A DNA stretch of 33,542 bases from Halorubrum halodurans (GCF_002252985.1 NZ_NHPJ01000040.1:1-33542); one strand, 5' to 3'; counted from the first letter of the stretch, positions 6,551-15,284 are shown. Notes: generated by a model from the sequence alone, not told the origin. Numbers and translations are program-made.

Positions 6551-8701
6551 TCAAAGCGGCAGCAGCTCGTCGCTCCAGTAGAGCTCACCGTCGTAAAACA
6601 CGGGGACCGTTTCGAGCTGAAGCAGATCGGTCAGTCGCTCGGAACTGATCTCCCGTATTCTCGCGTCGGTTGGAACGGCATAGTTCTCCGAGACGTCCTC
6701 GATCGTGGGACTGTACATCGTTCCCACCCCGTACGGCCCGTTCGGATACGCCGACATCGTGAAGTCCAATGCCGAGCCGTCCGGCTCGATGTCGATGACG
6801 GCCGCGATCCCGCTCCGGCTCTGGCAGATCGTGGTCGCGCCGTCGCCGACGACGATGTACTGGTGGCCGGTGAGCAGTTCCCGCTTCGCGACGTGGAGCG
6901 CGGTTCGGAGGTTGAACCCGCTGTTCATCAGCCGGGCGACGATCCGACCGAGCTTCGTCGCCGGCGAGTTCGCGACGTCGCTGAGCGTGACGATCCCCCC
7001 GCGGCTCCCGCGGTGGATCAGCGCCTCGCCCTGCTCGTAGGACTGACACGCGTTGAGGAGGAACGCGCTGACGTCGACTCGGAGGTCCTCCTGCGTGAGA
7101 TCGAGGTAGTCGTCGGTACACTGCATGCCCCGGTCGTCGACGTGGCCGACGTAGTGGAGGAAGTCGACGTCGGAGGCGAGCACCTCGCGCATCTCCGCGC
7201 GGGTGAGGTCGTGACGCACCTCGATGTCGAACTGGACCATGTCACGGAGGCCGTAGAGGTCCGAGACCTTCCCCTCCTCGCGCATCTGCTCGTCGTTACA
7301 GACGACAAGCACCGAGATCCGGGACTGTTCGACGGTCCCGGTCTCCAGCCGCCGGCGGTAGGCGTCGAGCGTGGCCTTGTTGGCGTCGAGGGGGACCCCG
7401 TCGCCGACCCAGGCGTGCTCGACCGTCTCGACCGGCTCGGGCCGAACGAAGTCGGCAGAGCCGAGCGCGCCCCCGGCCTCGCTCGGGGCGTCGGTTCCGC
7501 GGGGGTCCGCGCCGCGAGGATCGGAGACGCCGGGGGCGTCCGCGGCTCCGGCGGCCCCCCCGTCAACGCCCGTCCCGCCGCGGACGAGCGTCCCCGGTTC
7601 CGGCTCCGGCGCGCGGAGGAACCCGATCCCGCCGCCGGGGCCGGACTCCGCCGGGGTGACCGTCTCCGGCGACCGGACGATGGAGAGCTCCCCGGCCACG
7701 AACGGGAGCGCCTCGACGTTGTCCGGGTCGGGGCGGACGTCGGTCGTGAGGGTCCACTGCGGGAGCTCCGGCTCGACCCGGTCGAACGGGACCTCGAGGT
7801 ACGTCCCGAGCCGCTCGGCGATCGGGGCCTCGTACAGCGACGCCCAGTCGAGGTCGACCGCCGTCGTCTCCCGTTCGTGGAGCTCGACGGGATAGAACCC
7901 CTCGGTCCGGGCGATACAGTCGAAGTGGAACGACTGCCGGAGCACCTCCGCGGCCCGCCGTTCCACGTCCGGCTCGAGCGAGTGCTCCCAGCCGTCGCCC
8001 TCGATGCGGGCGACCGAGCCGGGGACGACCTCGGCCCCGAAGTAGTACGCGAGCGGGACGACGGGATACAGCGCCCGATAGGTCGGAGGGACGACGATCC
8101 GCACGCCGGTTTCCGGCCGTTCGATCCGCGTCGGGACCGTGAACTCGTCGCCCGGTTCGACGAGCGGCGGGTGCCCGCGCAGCGTCGGGAAGGAGCGCTC
8201 CGGGCTCGTCGTCTGGAGCGCCGACCCCAGGTACGAGACCGCCTCCATCAGCGGCTCGGGGTCGGTCGGGGTCGTGATCGTGCCCGCCGGCCGCTGGTGG
8301 AGCGACCGGAACCCGAGCGTCACCTCCGTCGCCCCCGACAGCTCGATCCGGGTGGTTCGGTCCGTCGTCGTGACGGTGAAGCCGGACCGGAAGTACAGGT
8401 ACAGCTTCGTCGGCGCGGGGTCGATCCCGAGATGGTACCGTCCGGCGGGCATCGAGAGGTCGTCACCGCGGGCGAGAAGGGTTCCGTCGCTGGACCGGGT
8501 CTCGACCACCGCGATCCGCGGGATCTCGATCGACTCGGTCTCGACCGTCACGCTGGCGTCGACCGGGAAGTAGTGGTCCTCGACCGCTGACGGCCGTGGA
8601 TCGACCCGCCGATCGGTGTAGAGTTCGAACTGCGTGTTCTCGATGTGGTCCGTGACCGTGAGACCGGGCGCGTCACACAGCGGGTCGATGTCGATGCTCA
8701 T
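6551..8701 (-). CDS. CHAT-domain protein (caspase-like protease fold) with large N-terminal region
   Basis: CHAT domains are caspase-like cysteine peptidases. In this 716-residue protein the C-terminal domain (about 460-630) carries the expected dyad: H520 in FLHYVGHVDDRG and C552 in FLLNACQSYEQGEAL, followed by GGIVTLSDV and YIVVGDGATTI. Residues 1-345 form a beta-rich region (ETESIEIPRIAVVETRSSDG, YRALYPVVPLAYYFGAEVVPG) unlike TPR repeats. About residues 347-418 are a flexible Gly/Asp/Pro linker with a DPRGA-DPRGT duplication. There is no signal peptide or membrane helix, so it should be cytoplasmic. The ATG at 8701 is chosen over a longer frame that runs antisense to the next gene; a TTTACA box lies about 70 nt upstream, implying a leader. 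The target is unknown, and the adjacent convergent peptide is a candidate partner. Confidence 0.88.
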   Translation of the reverse strand: MSIDIDPLCDAPGLTVTDHIENTQFELYTDRRVDPRPSAVEDHYFPVDASVTVETESIEIPRIAVVETRSSDGTLLARGDDLSMPAGRYHLGIDPAPTKLYLYFRSGFTVTTTDRTTRIELSGATEVTLGFRSLHQRPAGTITTPTDPEPLMEAVSYLGSALQTTSPERSFPTLRGHPPLVEPGDEFTVPTRIERPETGVRIVVPPTYRALYPVVPLAYYFGAEVVPGSVARIEGDGWEHSLEPDVERRAAEVLRQSFHFDCIARTEGFYPVELHERETTAVDLDWASLYEAPIAERLGTYLEVPFDRVEPELPQWTLTTDVRPDPDNVEALPFVAGELSIVRSPETVTPAESGPGGGIGFLRAPEPEPGTLVRGGTGVDGGAAGAADAPGVSDPRGADPRGTDAPSEAGGALGSADFVRPEPVETVEHAWVGDGVPLDANKATLDAYRRRLETGTVEQSRISVLVVCNDEQMREEGKVSDLYGLRDMVQFDIEVRHDLTRAEMREVLASDVDFLHYVGHVDDRGMQCTDDYLDLTQEDLRVDVSAFLLNACQSYEQGEALIHRGSRGGIVTLSDVANSPATKLGRIVARLMNSGFNLRTALHVAKRELLTGHQYIVVGDGATTICQSRSGIAAVIDIEPDGSALDFTMSAYPNGPYGVGTMYSPTIEDVSENYAVPTDARIREISSERLTDLLQLETVPVFYDGELYWSDELLPL

Positions 8702-8899
8702 CTGCGGGTGGCCGCCGTCCGGCGTCGAGGCGGCGCTGGCTACCGGCAGTTCGACGGAAGCGGGTGTAAACCTTGTGTCGCGTTCTCCCGCGGGTCCGGG
8801 GCGGCCGGTCGCGCGGCGGATCGTCCGCCGCCGGGCGTCGGCGGGCGGAAACCGCCGCCGACCGAACGGATAAAGGGGTCGCCGACCCACGTTCGCGTA

Positions 8900-9856
8900 A
8901 TGATCACGCTGGGTACGGCGCGAGCGTCCCCTGGCGAGACGGACACCGGCCGTCTCGAGGTGGGCGAGACGCGGGACGGGAGTCCGGTCCGGCTGCCCGT
9001 CGCCGTCATCAACGGATCGGCGGAGGGGAAGACCCTGTACGTACAGGCGGTCAGCGACGGCGACGAGCTCAACGGGTTGGGCGTGGTGAACCGGTTCGTT
9101 CCCCGCGTCGATCCGGCGGAGCTGTCGGGAACGATCCTCGTCGTCGGGATCGTCAACTACTTCGCGTTTCAGGTGGCCGAACACCGGAACCCGATCGACG
9201 ACCGGAAGATGAACCGCGGCTACCCCGGCGACGCGGACGGCACGACGAGCGAGCGGATCGCCCACGCGACCTTCGAGGAGGCGAAACGCGCCGACCTGAT
9301 CGTCGACCTCCACCAGGGGTCGACGAGCCGCATGATAAACGAGACCCGGGTCCGCTGCGGGATCAGACACCACCTCCACGGGGACTGTCTCGAGCTGGCG
9401 AAGGTGTTCGGCTGCGGCCACGTCCTCGACATCAAGGGCCCCGACGGACAGCTCGCGCGGGCCGGCCCCGACCAGGGGATCCCGACCATCGACCCCGAGC
9501 TCGGCGGCTGCGTCGGGTGGGACGAGGAGTCGATCCGCTACGGCGTCGAGGGCGTGTTCAACGTGCTCCGTCACTACGGCTTTCTCGAGGAGAGCACGGC
9601 GCTCGAGTCGCAGGTCCGCGCTCGCGGGTTCGACCAGTACGGCTCGCCGGCGGGGGGCCTCGTCCGGTTCGAGGCCGACCTCGGCGACCGGGTGTCGGCT
9701 GGCGAGACGCTCTTCGAGGTGACCGACACGTTCGGCGAGCGGAAGGGGCGCGTGACGGCCGACGCCGACGGGGTGTTCTGGCGGACGCGACGGCTTCCCC
9801 AGGTCGCCGCCGGCGAGTACGTCTGCTCCGTCGGCACCAACGTCGACCAGTACTGA
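8900..9856 (+). CDS. Succinylglutamate desuccinylase/aspartoacylase-family deacylase
   Basis: A 318-residue M14-type zinc hydrolase predicted to remove an acyl group from an amino-acid-like substrate. Visible landmarks: SDGDELNG (residues 52-59) in the place of the usual HGDE zinc motif, DDRKMNRGYPG (100-110) as the substrate-binding NR loop, DLHQGS (136-141) with the second metal histidine, DPELGG with the catalytic-type glutamate, and a C-terminal barrel-sandwich domain (SPAGGLVRFEADLGDRVSAGETLFEV). The first zinc ligand, normally His, is Asp53 here, which could change metal affinity or substrate. The start has GGATAAAG about 30 nt upstream. It overlaps the following PLP-enzyme gene by one base (TGATG), so the two probably act together. 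The substrate is unknown. Confidence 0.87.
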   Translation: MITLGTARASPGETDTGRLEVGETRDGSPVRLPVAVINGSAEGKTLYVQAVSDGDELNGLGVVNRFVPRVDPAELSGTILVVGIVNYFAFQVAEHRNPIDDRKMNRGYPGDADGTTSERIAHATFEEAKRADLIVDLHQGSTSRMINETRVRCGIRHHLHGDCLELAKVFGCGHVLDIKGPDGQLARAGPDQGIPTIDPELGGCVGWDEESIRYGVEGVFNVLRHYGFLEESTALESQVRARGFDQYGSPAGGLVRFEADLGDRVSAGETLFEVTDTFGERKGRVTADADGVFWRTRRLPQVAAGEYVCSVGTNVDQY

Positions 9857-11049
9857 TGGCGGACGCGACCGCTCCGGGCGACGTCCCCCGCCGGCTCGCG
9901 TGCCCCGACTGCGGGGCGACGTTCGCCGACCGGTGGCGCTGTACCTGCGGGGCCCCGCTCGAGTTCGCGGACCCGCCGGTCCCGGCGGGCGGGCCGCCGG
10001 ATCCGGCGACGGTCGACGCGCGGTCCGGCCTCTGGGCCTTCGAGGAGTTCCTCGCGGTCGGCGACTCCCCGGCCGACCGCGTGACGCTCGGGGAGGGCGC
10101 GACGCCGCTCGTCGGCGCCGACGGGACCGGCGGCGGCGCGTCCCAGGACTGGAACGCGGAGTTCAAGCTCGAGTACGTCTTCCCGACCGGCTCGTTCAAG
10201 GACCGCGGCGCGACCACGACGCTCACGCGCGCCCGCGAGCTCGGCGTCGACCGCGTCGTCGAGGACTCCTCGGGCAACGCCGGCGCCGCCGTCGCGACGT
10301 ACGCCGCCCGCGCGGGGATCGACGCCGAGGTGTACGTCCCCGCGGACGTGAAGGAGTCGAAGCTCCGGGCGATCCGGCGGGCCGGCGCGACGCCGGTCAG
10401 GGTGGAGGGCTCCAGAGGGGACGTGACCGACGCGTGCGTCGCCGCGCTCGATCCGGACGGGGACCGCTCCGACGACGGACGGGGAGGAGACGGCGCTCCC
10501 GCCTGGTACGCGAGCCACGCCTGGAACCCGGCCTTCTTCGAGGGAACGGCCACCGTCGCCTACGAGATCGCCCGCCAGCGCGACTGGGACGCGCCCGACG
10601 CGCTCGTGACGCCGCTCGGCCACGGCACCCTCTTTCTCGGCGCGTATCGCGGGTTCCGCCGGCTCCGCGAGGCCGGCTGGATCGACGAGGTGCCGCGGCT
10701 CTACGGCGCGCAGGCGGCCGGAACCGCGCCGATCGTCCGGGCGCTTCACGGCCCCGAGGCGGCGGCTCCCGACGGGGACCGTAACGAGGCGGCGGACGGG
10801 ATCCGGATCGCCGAGCCGGTTCGTCGGGAGGAGGTCCTCGAGGCGATCCGCGGGACCGGCGGCGACGCGGTCGCGGTCACGGGGACGGCCGGCCGGCGGG
10901 AGCTCGACCGGCTCCACGCCGCGGGTTTTTATACCGAGCCGACGTGTGCGGTCGCGCCGGCCGCCCTGCGCGAACTCCGTGCCGCCGGGGAGATCGGGGA
11001 CGACGAGGACGTCGTCGTGCCGCTGACCGGGAGCGGACTGAAGACCTGA
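9856..11049 (+). CDS. PLP-dependent enzyme related to threonine synthase (fold type II)
   Basis: A 397-residue enzyme. An N-terminal zinc-ribbon-like motif (CPDC at 16-19, CTC at 29-31) is followed by the fold type II core. The PLP Schiff-base lysine is K116 in TGSFKDRG, the substrate loop is SSGNAGAA (139-146), and PLGHGTLFLG is the phosphate-binding glycine stretch. The end (PLTGSGLKT) is typical of threonine synthase-like proteins. A better threonine synthase lies elsewhere in the window (25519-26748), so this paralogue likely acts on another substrate, perhaps one made available by the deacylase whose stop codon overlaps its ATG. A 16-residue Gly/Asp-rich insertion (near DRSDDGRGGDG) interrupts the small domain. 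The family is certain; the reaction is not. Confidence 0.88.
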   Translation: MADATAPGDVPRRLACPDCGATFADRWRCTCGAPLEFADPPVPAGGPPDPATVDARSGLWAFEEFLAVGDSPADRVTLGEGATPLVGADGTGGGASQDWNAEFKLEYVFPTGSFKDRGATTTLTRARELGVDRVVEDSSGNAGAAVATYAARAGIDAEVYVPADVKESKLRAIRRAGATPVRVEGSRGDVTDACVAALDPDGDRSDDGRGGDGAPAWYASHAWNPAFFEGTATVAYEIARQRDWDAPDALVTPLGHGTLFLGAYRGFRRLREAGWIDEVPRLYGAQAAGTAPIVRALHGPEAAAPDGDRNEAADGIRIAEPVRREEVLEAIRGTGGDAVAVTGTAGRRELDRLHAAGFYTEPTCAVAPAALRELRAAGEIGDDEDVVVPLTGSGLKT

Positions 11050-11142
11050 GGGGCCGGGAGCGTCGCTCCCCGCGAGCGGGGGCCCGGATCGGGTCACGCC
11101 GCCACCGACACCCATTTTCGCCGAGGGCCCGTTCGACCCCGC

Positions 11143-12045
11143 ATGGAGGTCCTCGTCTACGGGGCCGGCGCGCTCGGAAGCCTCGTCGGCGGGCTGTTGG
11201 CGCGCGCCCACGACGTGACGCTCGTCGGGCGGGATCCGCACATGCGGCGGGTCCGTGAGTGCGGGCTGCGGATCGAGGGTGCGGTCGAGGCGCACGTCCG
11301 GCCGCGGGCGCTGACGGACGGCCGCGGGCGATCGGCCGACCTCGCGCTCGTGACCACCAAGGCGTACGACACCGACGCGGCGGCGCGGGCGCTCGCCGCG
11401 GGAGAGTACGGCGCGGTCTGCTCGCTCCAGAACGGACTCACCGAGGAGCGGCTCGTCGCGGCGCTCGAGTGTCCCGTCTTCGCGGGGACAGCGAGCTACG
11501 GCGCGCGCCTCCTCGAGCCCGGCCGGGTGCGGTGTACCGGCGTCGGCGAGGTCGCCGTCGGGTCCCTCGCCGGCGGGGAGAGCGCGCTCGCCGATCGGGC
11601 GGTGCGGGCGTTTCGCGCCGCCGGGATCGAGGCGGTCGCCGCCGCGGACATGCCCCGGCGGCGATACGAGAAGCTCGCGGTCAACGCCGGGATCAACGGT
11701 CCCTCCGCGCTGGCGCGAGTCACGAACGGAGAGACGGTCGAGGGGCCGGCGGGGGGGACCGCCCGCGAGGCGGCACGCGAGGTCGCCCGCGTCGCCCGCG
11801 CCGAGGGGACGGATCTGACGGAGTCCGCGGCGGTCGAGGCGCTCGAGAGCGTCGCCCGCGACACGGCCGCGAACCGCTCGTCGATGGGTGAGGACGTCGC
11901 GGCCGGCCGGCGCACCGAGGTCGACGCGATCTACGGGAGCGTCCTCGAACGCGCCGACGAGCGGGGAGTCCCGGCGTCGACGTGTCGGACGCTGGCGTCG
12001 CTGATCCGGGCGTGGGAGGCGGGCCGGGGGCTCCGGACCGGGTGA
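11143..12045 (+). CDS. panE: 2-dehydropantoate 2-reductase (ketopantoate reductase)
   Basis: Reduces ketopantoate to pantoate with NADPH in coenzyme A biosynthesis. The protein has 300 residues, the normal size. A Rossmann motif GAGALGSLVGG (residues 7-17) binds the nucleotide. TTKAYDT (71-77), LQNGL (95-99) and the catalytic segment YEKLAVNAGINGPSAL (175-190, probable catalytic K177) follow, then the helical C-terminal domain with the substrate-binding SSMGEDVAAGRRTEVDAI. A TATA-like CCATTTTCG lies about 25-32 nt upstream of the ATG, so it is probably transcribed on its own although it follows the deacylase/PLP pair by only 93 nt. It is the one clear CoA-pathway gene in the window. Confidence 0.92.
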   Translation: MEVLVYGAGALGSLVGGLLARAHDVTLVGRDPHMRRVRECGLRIEGAVEAHVRPRALTDGRGRSADLALVTTKAYDTDAAARALAAGEYGAVCSLQNGLTEERLVAALECPVFAGTASYGARLLEPGRVRCTGVGEVAVGSLAGGESALADRAVRAFRAAGIEAVAAADMPRRRYEKLAVNAGINGPSALARVTNGETVEGPAGGTAREAAREVARVARAEGTDLTESAAVEALESVARDTAANRSSMGEDVAAGRRTEVDAIYGSVLERADERGVPASTCRTLASLIRAWEAGRGLRTG

Positions 12046-12105
12046 GCGGAAACGGGGAGAAGAACACGGAACGGGAAGCCGGGAGCGGGGCGGATCCTCC
12101 CGGCG

Positions 12106-12327
12106 TCAACACCACTCCTCGAGGACGGTCGCGCTCCGCTCGTCGACGGAGAGCCACGCGTTCTCGCGGGAGACGTCGGCGATCACGAGTTCCGGTCGCG
12201 ACGAGGAGGAGTCGATGGACGCCATCACGTCGGCCGAGGCGGGGGCCGTCGCCTCCGCGTCCGTCGGCAGCGCGGTCCGCCGGCGGTCGGGGTCCGGGTC
12301 GTCCCAGGGAGTGGAACTCCGTGACAT
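12106..12327 (-). CDS. Small conserved-looking haloarchaeal protein, 73 residues (DUF7556-like)
   Basis: A polar N-terminal half (MSRSSTPWDDPDPDRR...) is followed by a more ordered end: DVMASIDSSSSRPELVIADVSRENAWLSVDE, finishing VLEEWC. I recall similar small haloarchaeal proteins annotated DUF7556 with the pattern MASID...VIADVSR...AWLS...VLEEW, unverified. The ATG is chosen over a longer overlapping frame because a promoter-like TTTTGAC lies about 24-30 nt upstream and the longer frame runs antisense to the CBS-domain gene. It converges with panE and is divergent from the CBS gene. It has no signal peptide or membrane helix. Function unknown. Confidence 0.7.
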   Translation of the reverse strand: MSRSSTPWDDPDPDRRRTALPTDAEATAPASADVMASIDSSSSRPELVIADVSRENAWLSVDERSATVLEEWC

Positions 12328-12595
12328 GATTGTGATTAGTTCACAGACAGTCAAAAGGGTTGCGAACCGGGAACCGAGATCCGTCGAGGGGCGCGGCCGC
12401 TCGTTCCGGGATCGACGGCGATCGCCCGGATACGCCGTCGATCCGACGGACCTCGGGTACGATCTCGGGGACGCGGGGCGTCGGCGGGACCGCCGCGTCG
12501 ACCGCGCCACGTCGGCCGAACGGCGCGTCTCGTCGGCGTTCCGTCTGCGGCCGCCCTTCGGGGGATACAAGAGGAGCGACGCTGAAAGACGGGGC

Positions 12596-13444
12596 ATGAA
12601 CGTAGCAGACGCCATGACGCCGCGGGCCGACCTCGTCGTCGTCGAGATCCCCGGCAGCCGGAACGACGTGTTGGAGTACCTCCAGGAGTACGGCTTCTCC
12701 TCGGTCCCCGTCGTCAAGGACGTCGACGGCGAGGAGGTGTACCGCGGGCTCGTCTCCCGCGACGACCTCATCGACCAGCCGGACGAGGACCAGCTCGCGC
12801 TGTTGATGCGCGAGGTGCCGGCGACGAGCGCGGACGCGACCCTCGAGGAGGCGGCGGAGACGATGGTGGCGGAGCGCTCCCGCCGGCTCCCGGTCGTCGA
12901 CGGCGACGAGCTGGTCGGGATACTGACCGTCACCGACGTGGTGCGGTCGATCGCGCGCGGCGAGGTCGCCGGCGACCGCGCGGTGGGCGAGCTCGCCACC
13001 CGCGAGGTCAACGCCACCCACGTGGAGACGCCGCTTCCGGTCGCGGAACGCGAGATCGGCCTCGCCGGCGTCCCGTACGCGGTCGTCCTCGACGACGACG
13101 CCGACATGGCGGGGATCCTCACCGAGGTCGACGTGCTGGAGGTCGCGCGCGTCGTCGAGGGCGAGGCGAGCACGGGCGACTCGATCGCCGAGCAGGACTC
13201 CGAGTGGTCCTGGGAGGGGATCAAGGCGACCGGCGCGCGCTACCTCCCGACCCGCAACGTCGAGATCCCGGCCGGCGCGACCCGTCACTTCATGACCGAC
13301 GACCTCGTCACGGTGGCCGGCACGCGGACCGCACGCGAGGTGGCGAAGGAGCTGATCTCCAACGACATCGAGCAGGTCCCGCTCGTGAACGGGACGGAGC
13401 TGTCCGGGGTCGTCCGGGACATCGATCTCCTGGAGGGTATCTGA
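12596..13444 (+). CDS. Four-CBS-domain protein
   Basis: A 282-residue protein made of two Bateman modules. CBS motifs recur as SVPVVKDVDGEEVYRGLVSRDDL (about 34-56), RRLPVVDGDELVGILTVTDVV (about 97-117), GVPYAVVLDDDADMAGILTEVDVL (about 159-182) and EQVPLVNGTELSGVVRDIDLL (about 259-279), each opened by a conserved AMTP- or FMTDDLVTV-like segment. CBS pairs bind adenosyl nucleotides such as AMP, ATP or SAM, so a sensing role is likely, but there is no attached enzyme or DNA-binding domain. The ATG has GGATACAAG about 30 nt upstream. Its stop overlaps the glycyl-tRNA synthetase start by one base (TGATG), implying coupled translation, possibly with a regulatory link to charging or energy state (inference). 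Confidence 0.92.
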   Translation: MNVADAMTPRADLVVVEIPGSRNDVLEYLQEYGFSSVPVVKDVDGEEVYRGLVSRDDLIDQPDEDQLALLMREVPATSADATLEEAAETMVAERSRRLPVVDGDELVGILTVTDVVRSIARGEVAGDRAVGELATREVNATHVETPLPVAEREIGLAGVPYAVVLDDDADMAGILTEVDVLEVARVVEGEASTGDSIAEQDSEWSWEGIKATGARYLPTRNVEIPAGATRHFMTDDLVTVAGTRTAREVAKELISNDIEQVPLVNGTELSGVVRDIDLLEGI

Positions 13445-15282
13445 TGGCCGGCGCGGACCTCGTCGAGCTCGCGAAGCGACGCGGGTTCTTCTTCGGCGCG
13501 AACGGCGCGTACGGCGGGACCGCCGGCTTCTACACGTTCGGCCCGCAGGGCGCGGCGCTCAAGCGCAACCTCGAGGACGCCTGGCGCGACCGGTTCACGC
13601 TCCAGGAGGGGAACCGCGAGATCGAGGCCCCGACCGTGATGCCCGAGGCCGTCTTCGAGGCGTCGGGCCACCTCGAGGGGTTCGACGACATGCTCGTCGA
13701 GTGCGGCGAGTGCGGCGAGTCCCACCGGGCGGACCACCTCGTCGAGGACGCCGCCGACATCGAGGACGCCGAGGCGCTGCCGGGCGAGGCGGTCGAGGAC
13801 CTGATCCGCGACCACGACGTCGCCTGTCCCTCCTGCGGCTCGCCGCTCGCGGGCCGGGACGTCGAGGACTTCAACCTCATGTTCGCGACCTCGATCGGGC
13901 CGGGCGACGGCCAGCCCGGCTACCTCCGCCCGGAGACCGCCCAGGGGATCTTCGTCGAGTTCCCCCGGCTGAAGGAGTACGCCCGCGGCAACCTCCCGTT
14001 CGGGATCACCCAGATCGGCCCCGCCTACCGCAACGAGATCTCCCCGCGGGGCGGCCTCCTCCGGCTCCGGGAGTTCACGCAGGCGGAGCTCGAACAGTTC
14101 ATCGACCCCGAGGCCGACGAGCCGCCGCTCGACCGGGTCGCGGACGTCGCGGTCCGGCTCTACCCCGCGACCGAGCAGGCGGACGACGAGGGCGAGTACC
14201 TCGACACCACGGTCGGCGAGGCGGTCGAGGCGGGGATCATCGGGTCGCCGTGGGTCGGCTACTACCTCGGGGTCGCCCAGGAGTGGTACGAACGGGTCGG
14301 CGTCGACATGGACCGGTTCCGCTTCCGCCAACACCTCGCCGGCGAGCGCGCCCACTACGCCGCCGACTGCTGGGACGCCGAGAGCGAGGTCGACGGCGAC
14401 TGGATCGAGATCGCCGGCTTCGCCTACCGCGGCGACTACGACCTCTCGAAACACGACGCGTACGGCGACGACGCCTTCACCGTCTTCAAGCGGTACGACG
14501 AGCCGCGGACCGTCGAGCGCGCGACCGTCGACCCCGACATGTCCGTGCTCGGCCCCGAGTTCGGCGGCGACGCCGCGGCGGTCGCGGAGGCGCTGGAGAC
14601 GCTCGCCGGCCGCGACCCCGACGCCTTCGAGGCGGACGCCGTGACCGTCGAGATCGACGGCGATGGTGGGGACGGCGGCGACGGTGACGAGGACGGCGAC
14701 GACGGGACCCGCGAGGTCGAGGTCGACGCGGACGTGGCGAACTTCTCGGTCGAGGAGGTCACGGAGAACGGCGAGCACGTCACGCCGCACGTCGTCGAGC
14801 CCTCCTTCGGCGTCGGCCGGACCGTCCAGACGCTCTTGGCCCACGCCTACGAGACCGACGAGGTCGACGGCGAGGAGCGGACGTACCTCGCTTTGGCCCC
14901 CGAGATCGCCCCGCGGGACGCGGCCGTCTTCCCGCTCGTGACGAACGACGACCGACTCACCGACCTCGCGGATCGGGTCGCGGCCGACCTCCGGGCGGCG
15001 GGGCTGGCGGTCGCGTACGACGACTCCGGCTCGATCGGGCGGCGGTACCGGAGACAGGACGAGGTCGGCACCCCGTTCTGCGTGACCGTCGACCGCGACG
15101 GGATCGAGGGCGACGGCCCCGACACCGTCACCGTCCGCGAGCGCGACTCGGCGGCGCAGGTCCGGGTCCCGGTCGCGGACCTGGCCGACGAGCTGGCGGC
15201 GCTCCGGGCCGGCGGGGCGTTCGCCGAGCTGCTCGACCGGTACGACGCCGTCGAGACGGCCGTGGAGACGACAGAGAACTGA
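13444..15282 (+). CDS. glyS: Glycyl-tRNA synthetase (archaeal/eukaryotic class II type)
   Basis: Charges tRNA-Gly with glycine. The protein has 612 residues. The N-terminus (LAKRRGFFFGANGAYGG, FYTFGPQGAALKRNL) is typical of the dimeric alpha2-type enzyme. A cysteine-rich insert (CGECGES, later CPSCGSPL) lies at about 90-140. Class II motif 2 is AYRNEISPRGGLLRLREFTQAE (about 195-220) and motif 3 is PSFGVGRTVQTLL (about 455-467), followed by the anticodon-binding domain (LAPEIAPRDAAVFPL, IGRRYRRQDEVGTPFCVTVD). An extremely acidic Gly/Asp-repeat insertion (about residues 402-420) interrupts the region before motif 3, a likely halophile-specific surface loop. It overlaps the CBS gene at its start, and the dolichol-kinase-like gene begins 2 nt after its stop. 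Confidence 0.97.
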   Translation: MAGADLVELAKRRGFFFGANGAYGGTAGFYTFGPQGAALKRNLEDAWRDRFTLQEGNREIEAPTVMPEAVFEASGHLEGFDDMLVECGECGESHRADHLVEDAADIEDAEALPGEAVEDLIRDHDVACPSCGSPLAGRDVEDFNLMFATSIGPGDGQPGYLRPETAQGIFVEFPRLKEYARGNLPFGITQIGPAYRNEISPRGGLLRLREFTQAELEQFIDPEADEPPLDRVADVAVRLYPATEQADDEGEYLDTTVGEAVEAGIIGSPWVGYYLGVAQEWYERVGVDMDRFRFRQHLAGERAHYAADCWDAESEVDGDWIEIAGFAYRGDYDLSKHDAYGDDAFTVFKRYDEPRTVERATVDPDMSVLGPEFGGDAAAVAEALETLAGRDPDAFEADAVTVEIDGDGGDGGDGDEDGDDGTREVEVDADVANFSVEEVTENGEHVTPHVVEPSFGVGRTVQTLLAHAYETDEVDGEERTYLALAPEIAPRDAAVFPLVTNDDRLTDLADRVAADLRAAGLAVAYDDSGSIGRRYRRQDEVGTPFCVTVDRDGIEGDGPDTVTVRERDSAAQVRVPVADLADELAALRAGGAFAELLDRYDAVETAVETTEN

Positions 15283-15284
15283 CC

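Noticed and set aside
9574..11295. A 573-codon minus-strand frame opposite the PLP enzyme
   Set aside because: It is antisense to a gene with clear PLP motifs and one-base coupling to its neighbour. The antisense product shows only GC-driven Arg, Pro and Asp runs.
12341..13288. A 315-codon minus-strand frame opposite the CBS gene
   Set aside because: It is a shadow of the four-CBS-domain gene, with Asp/Val/Arg low complexity and no motifs.
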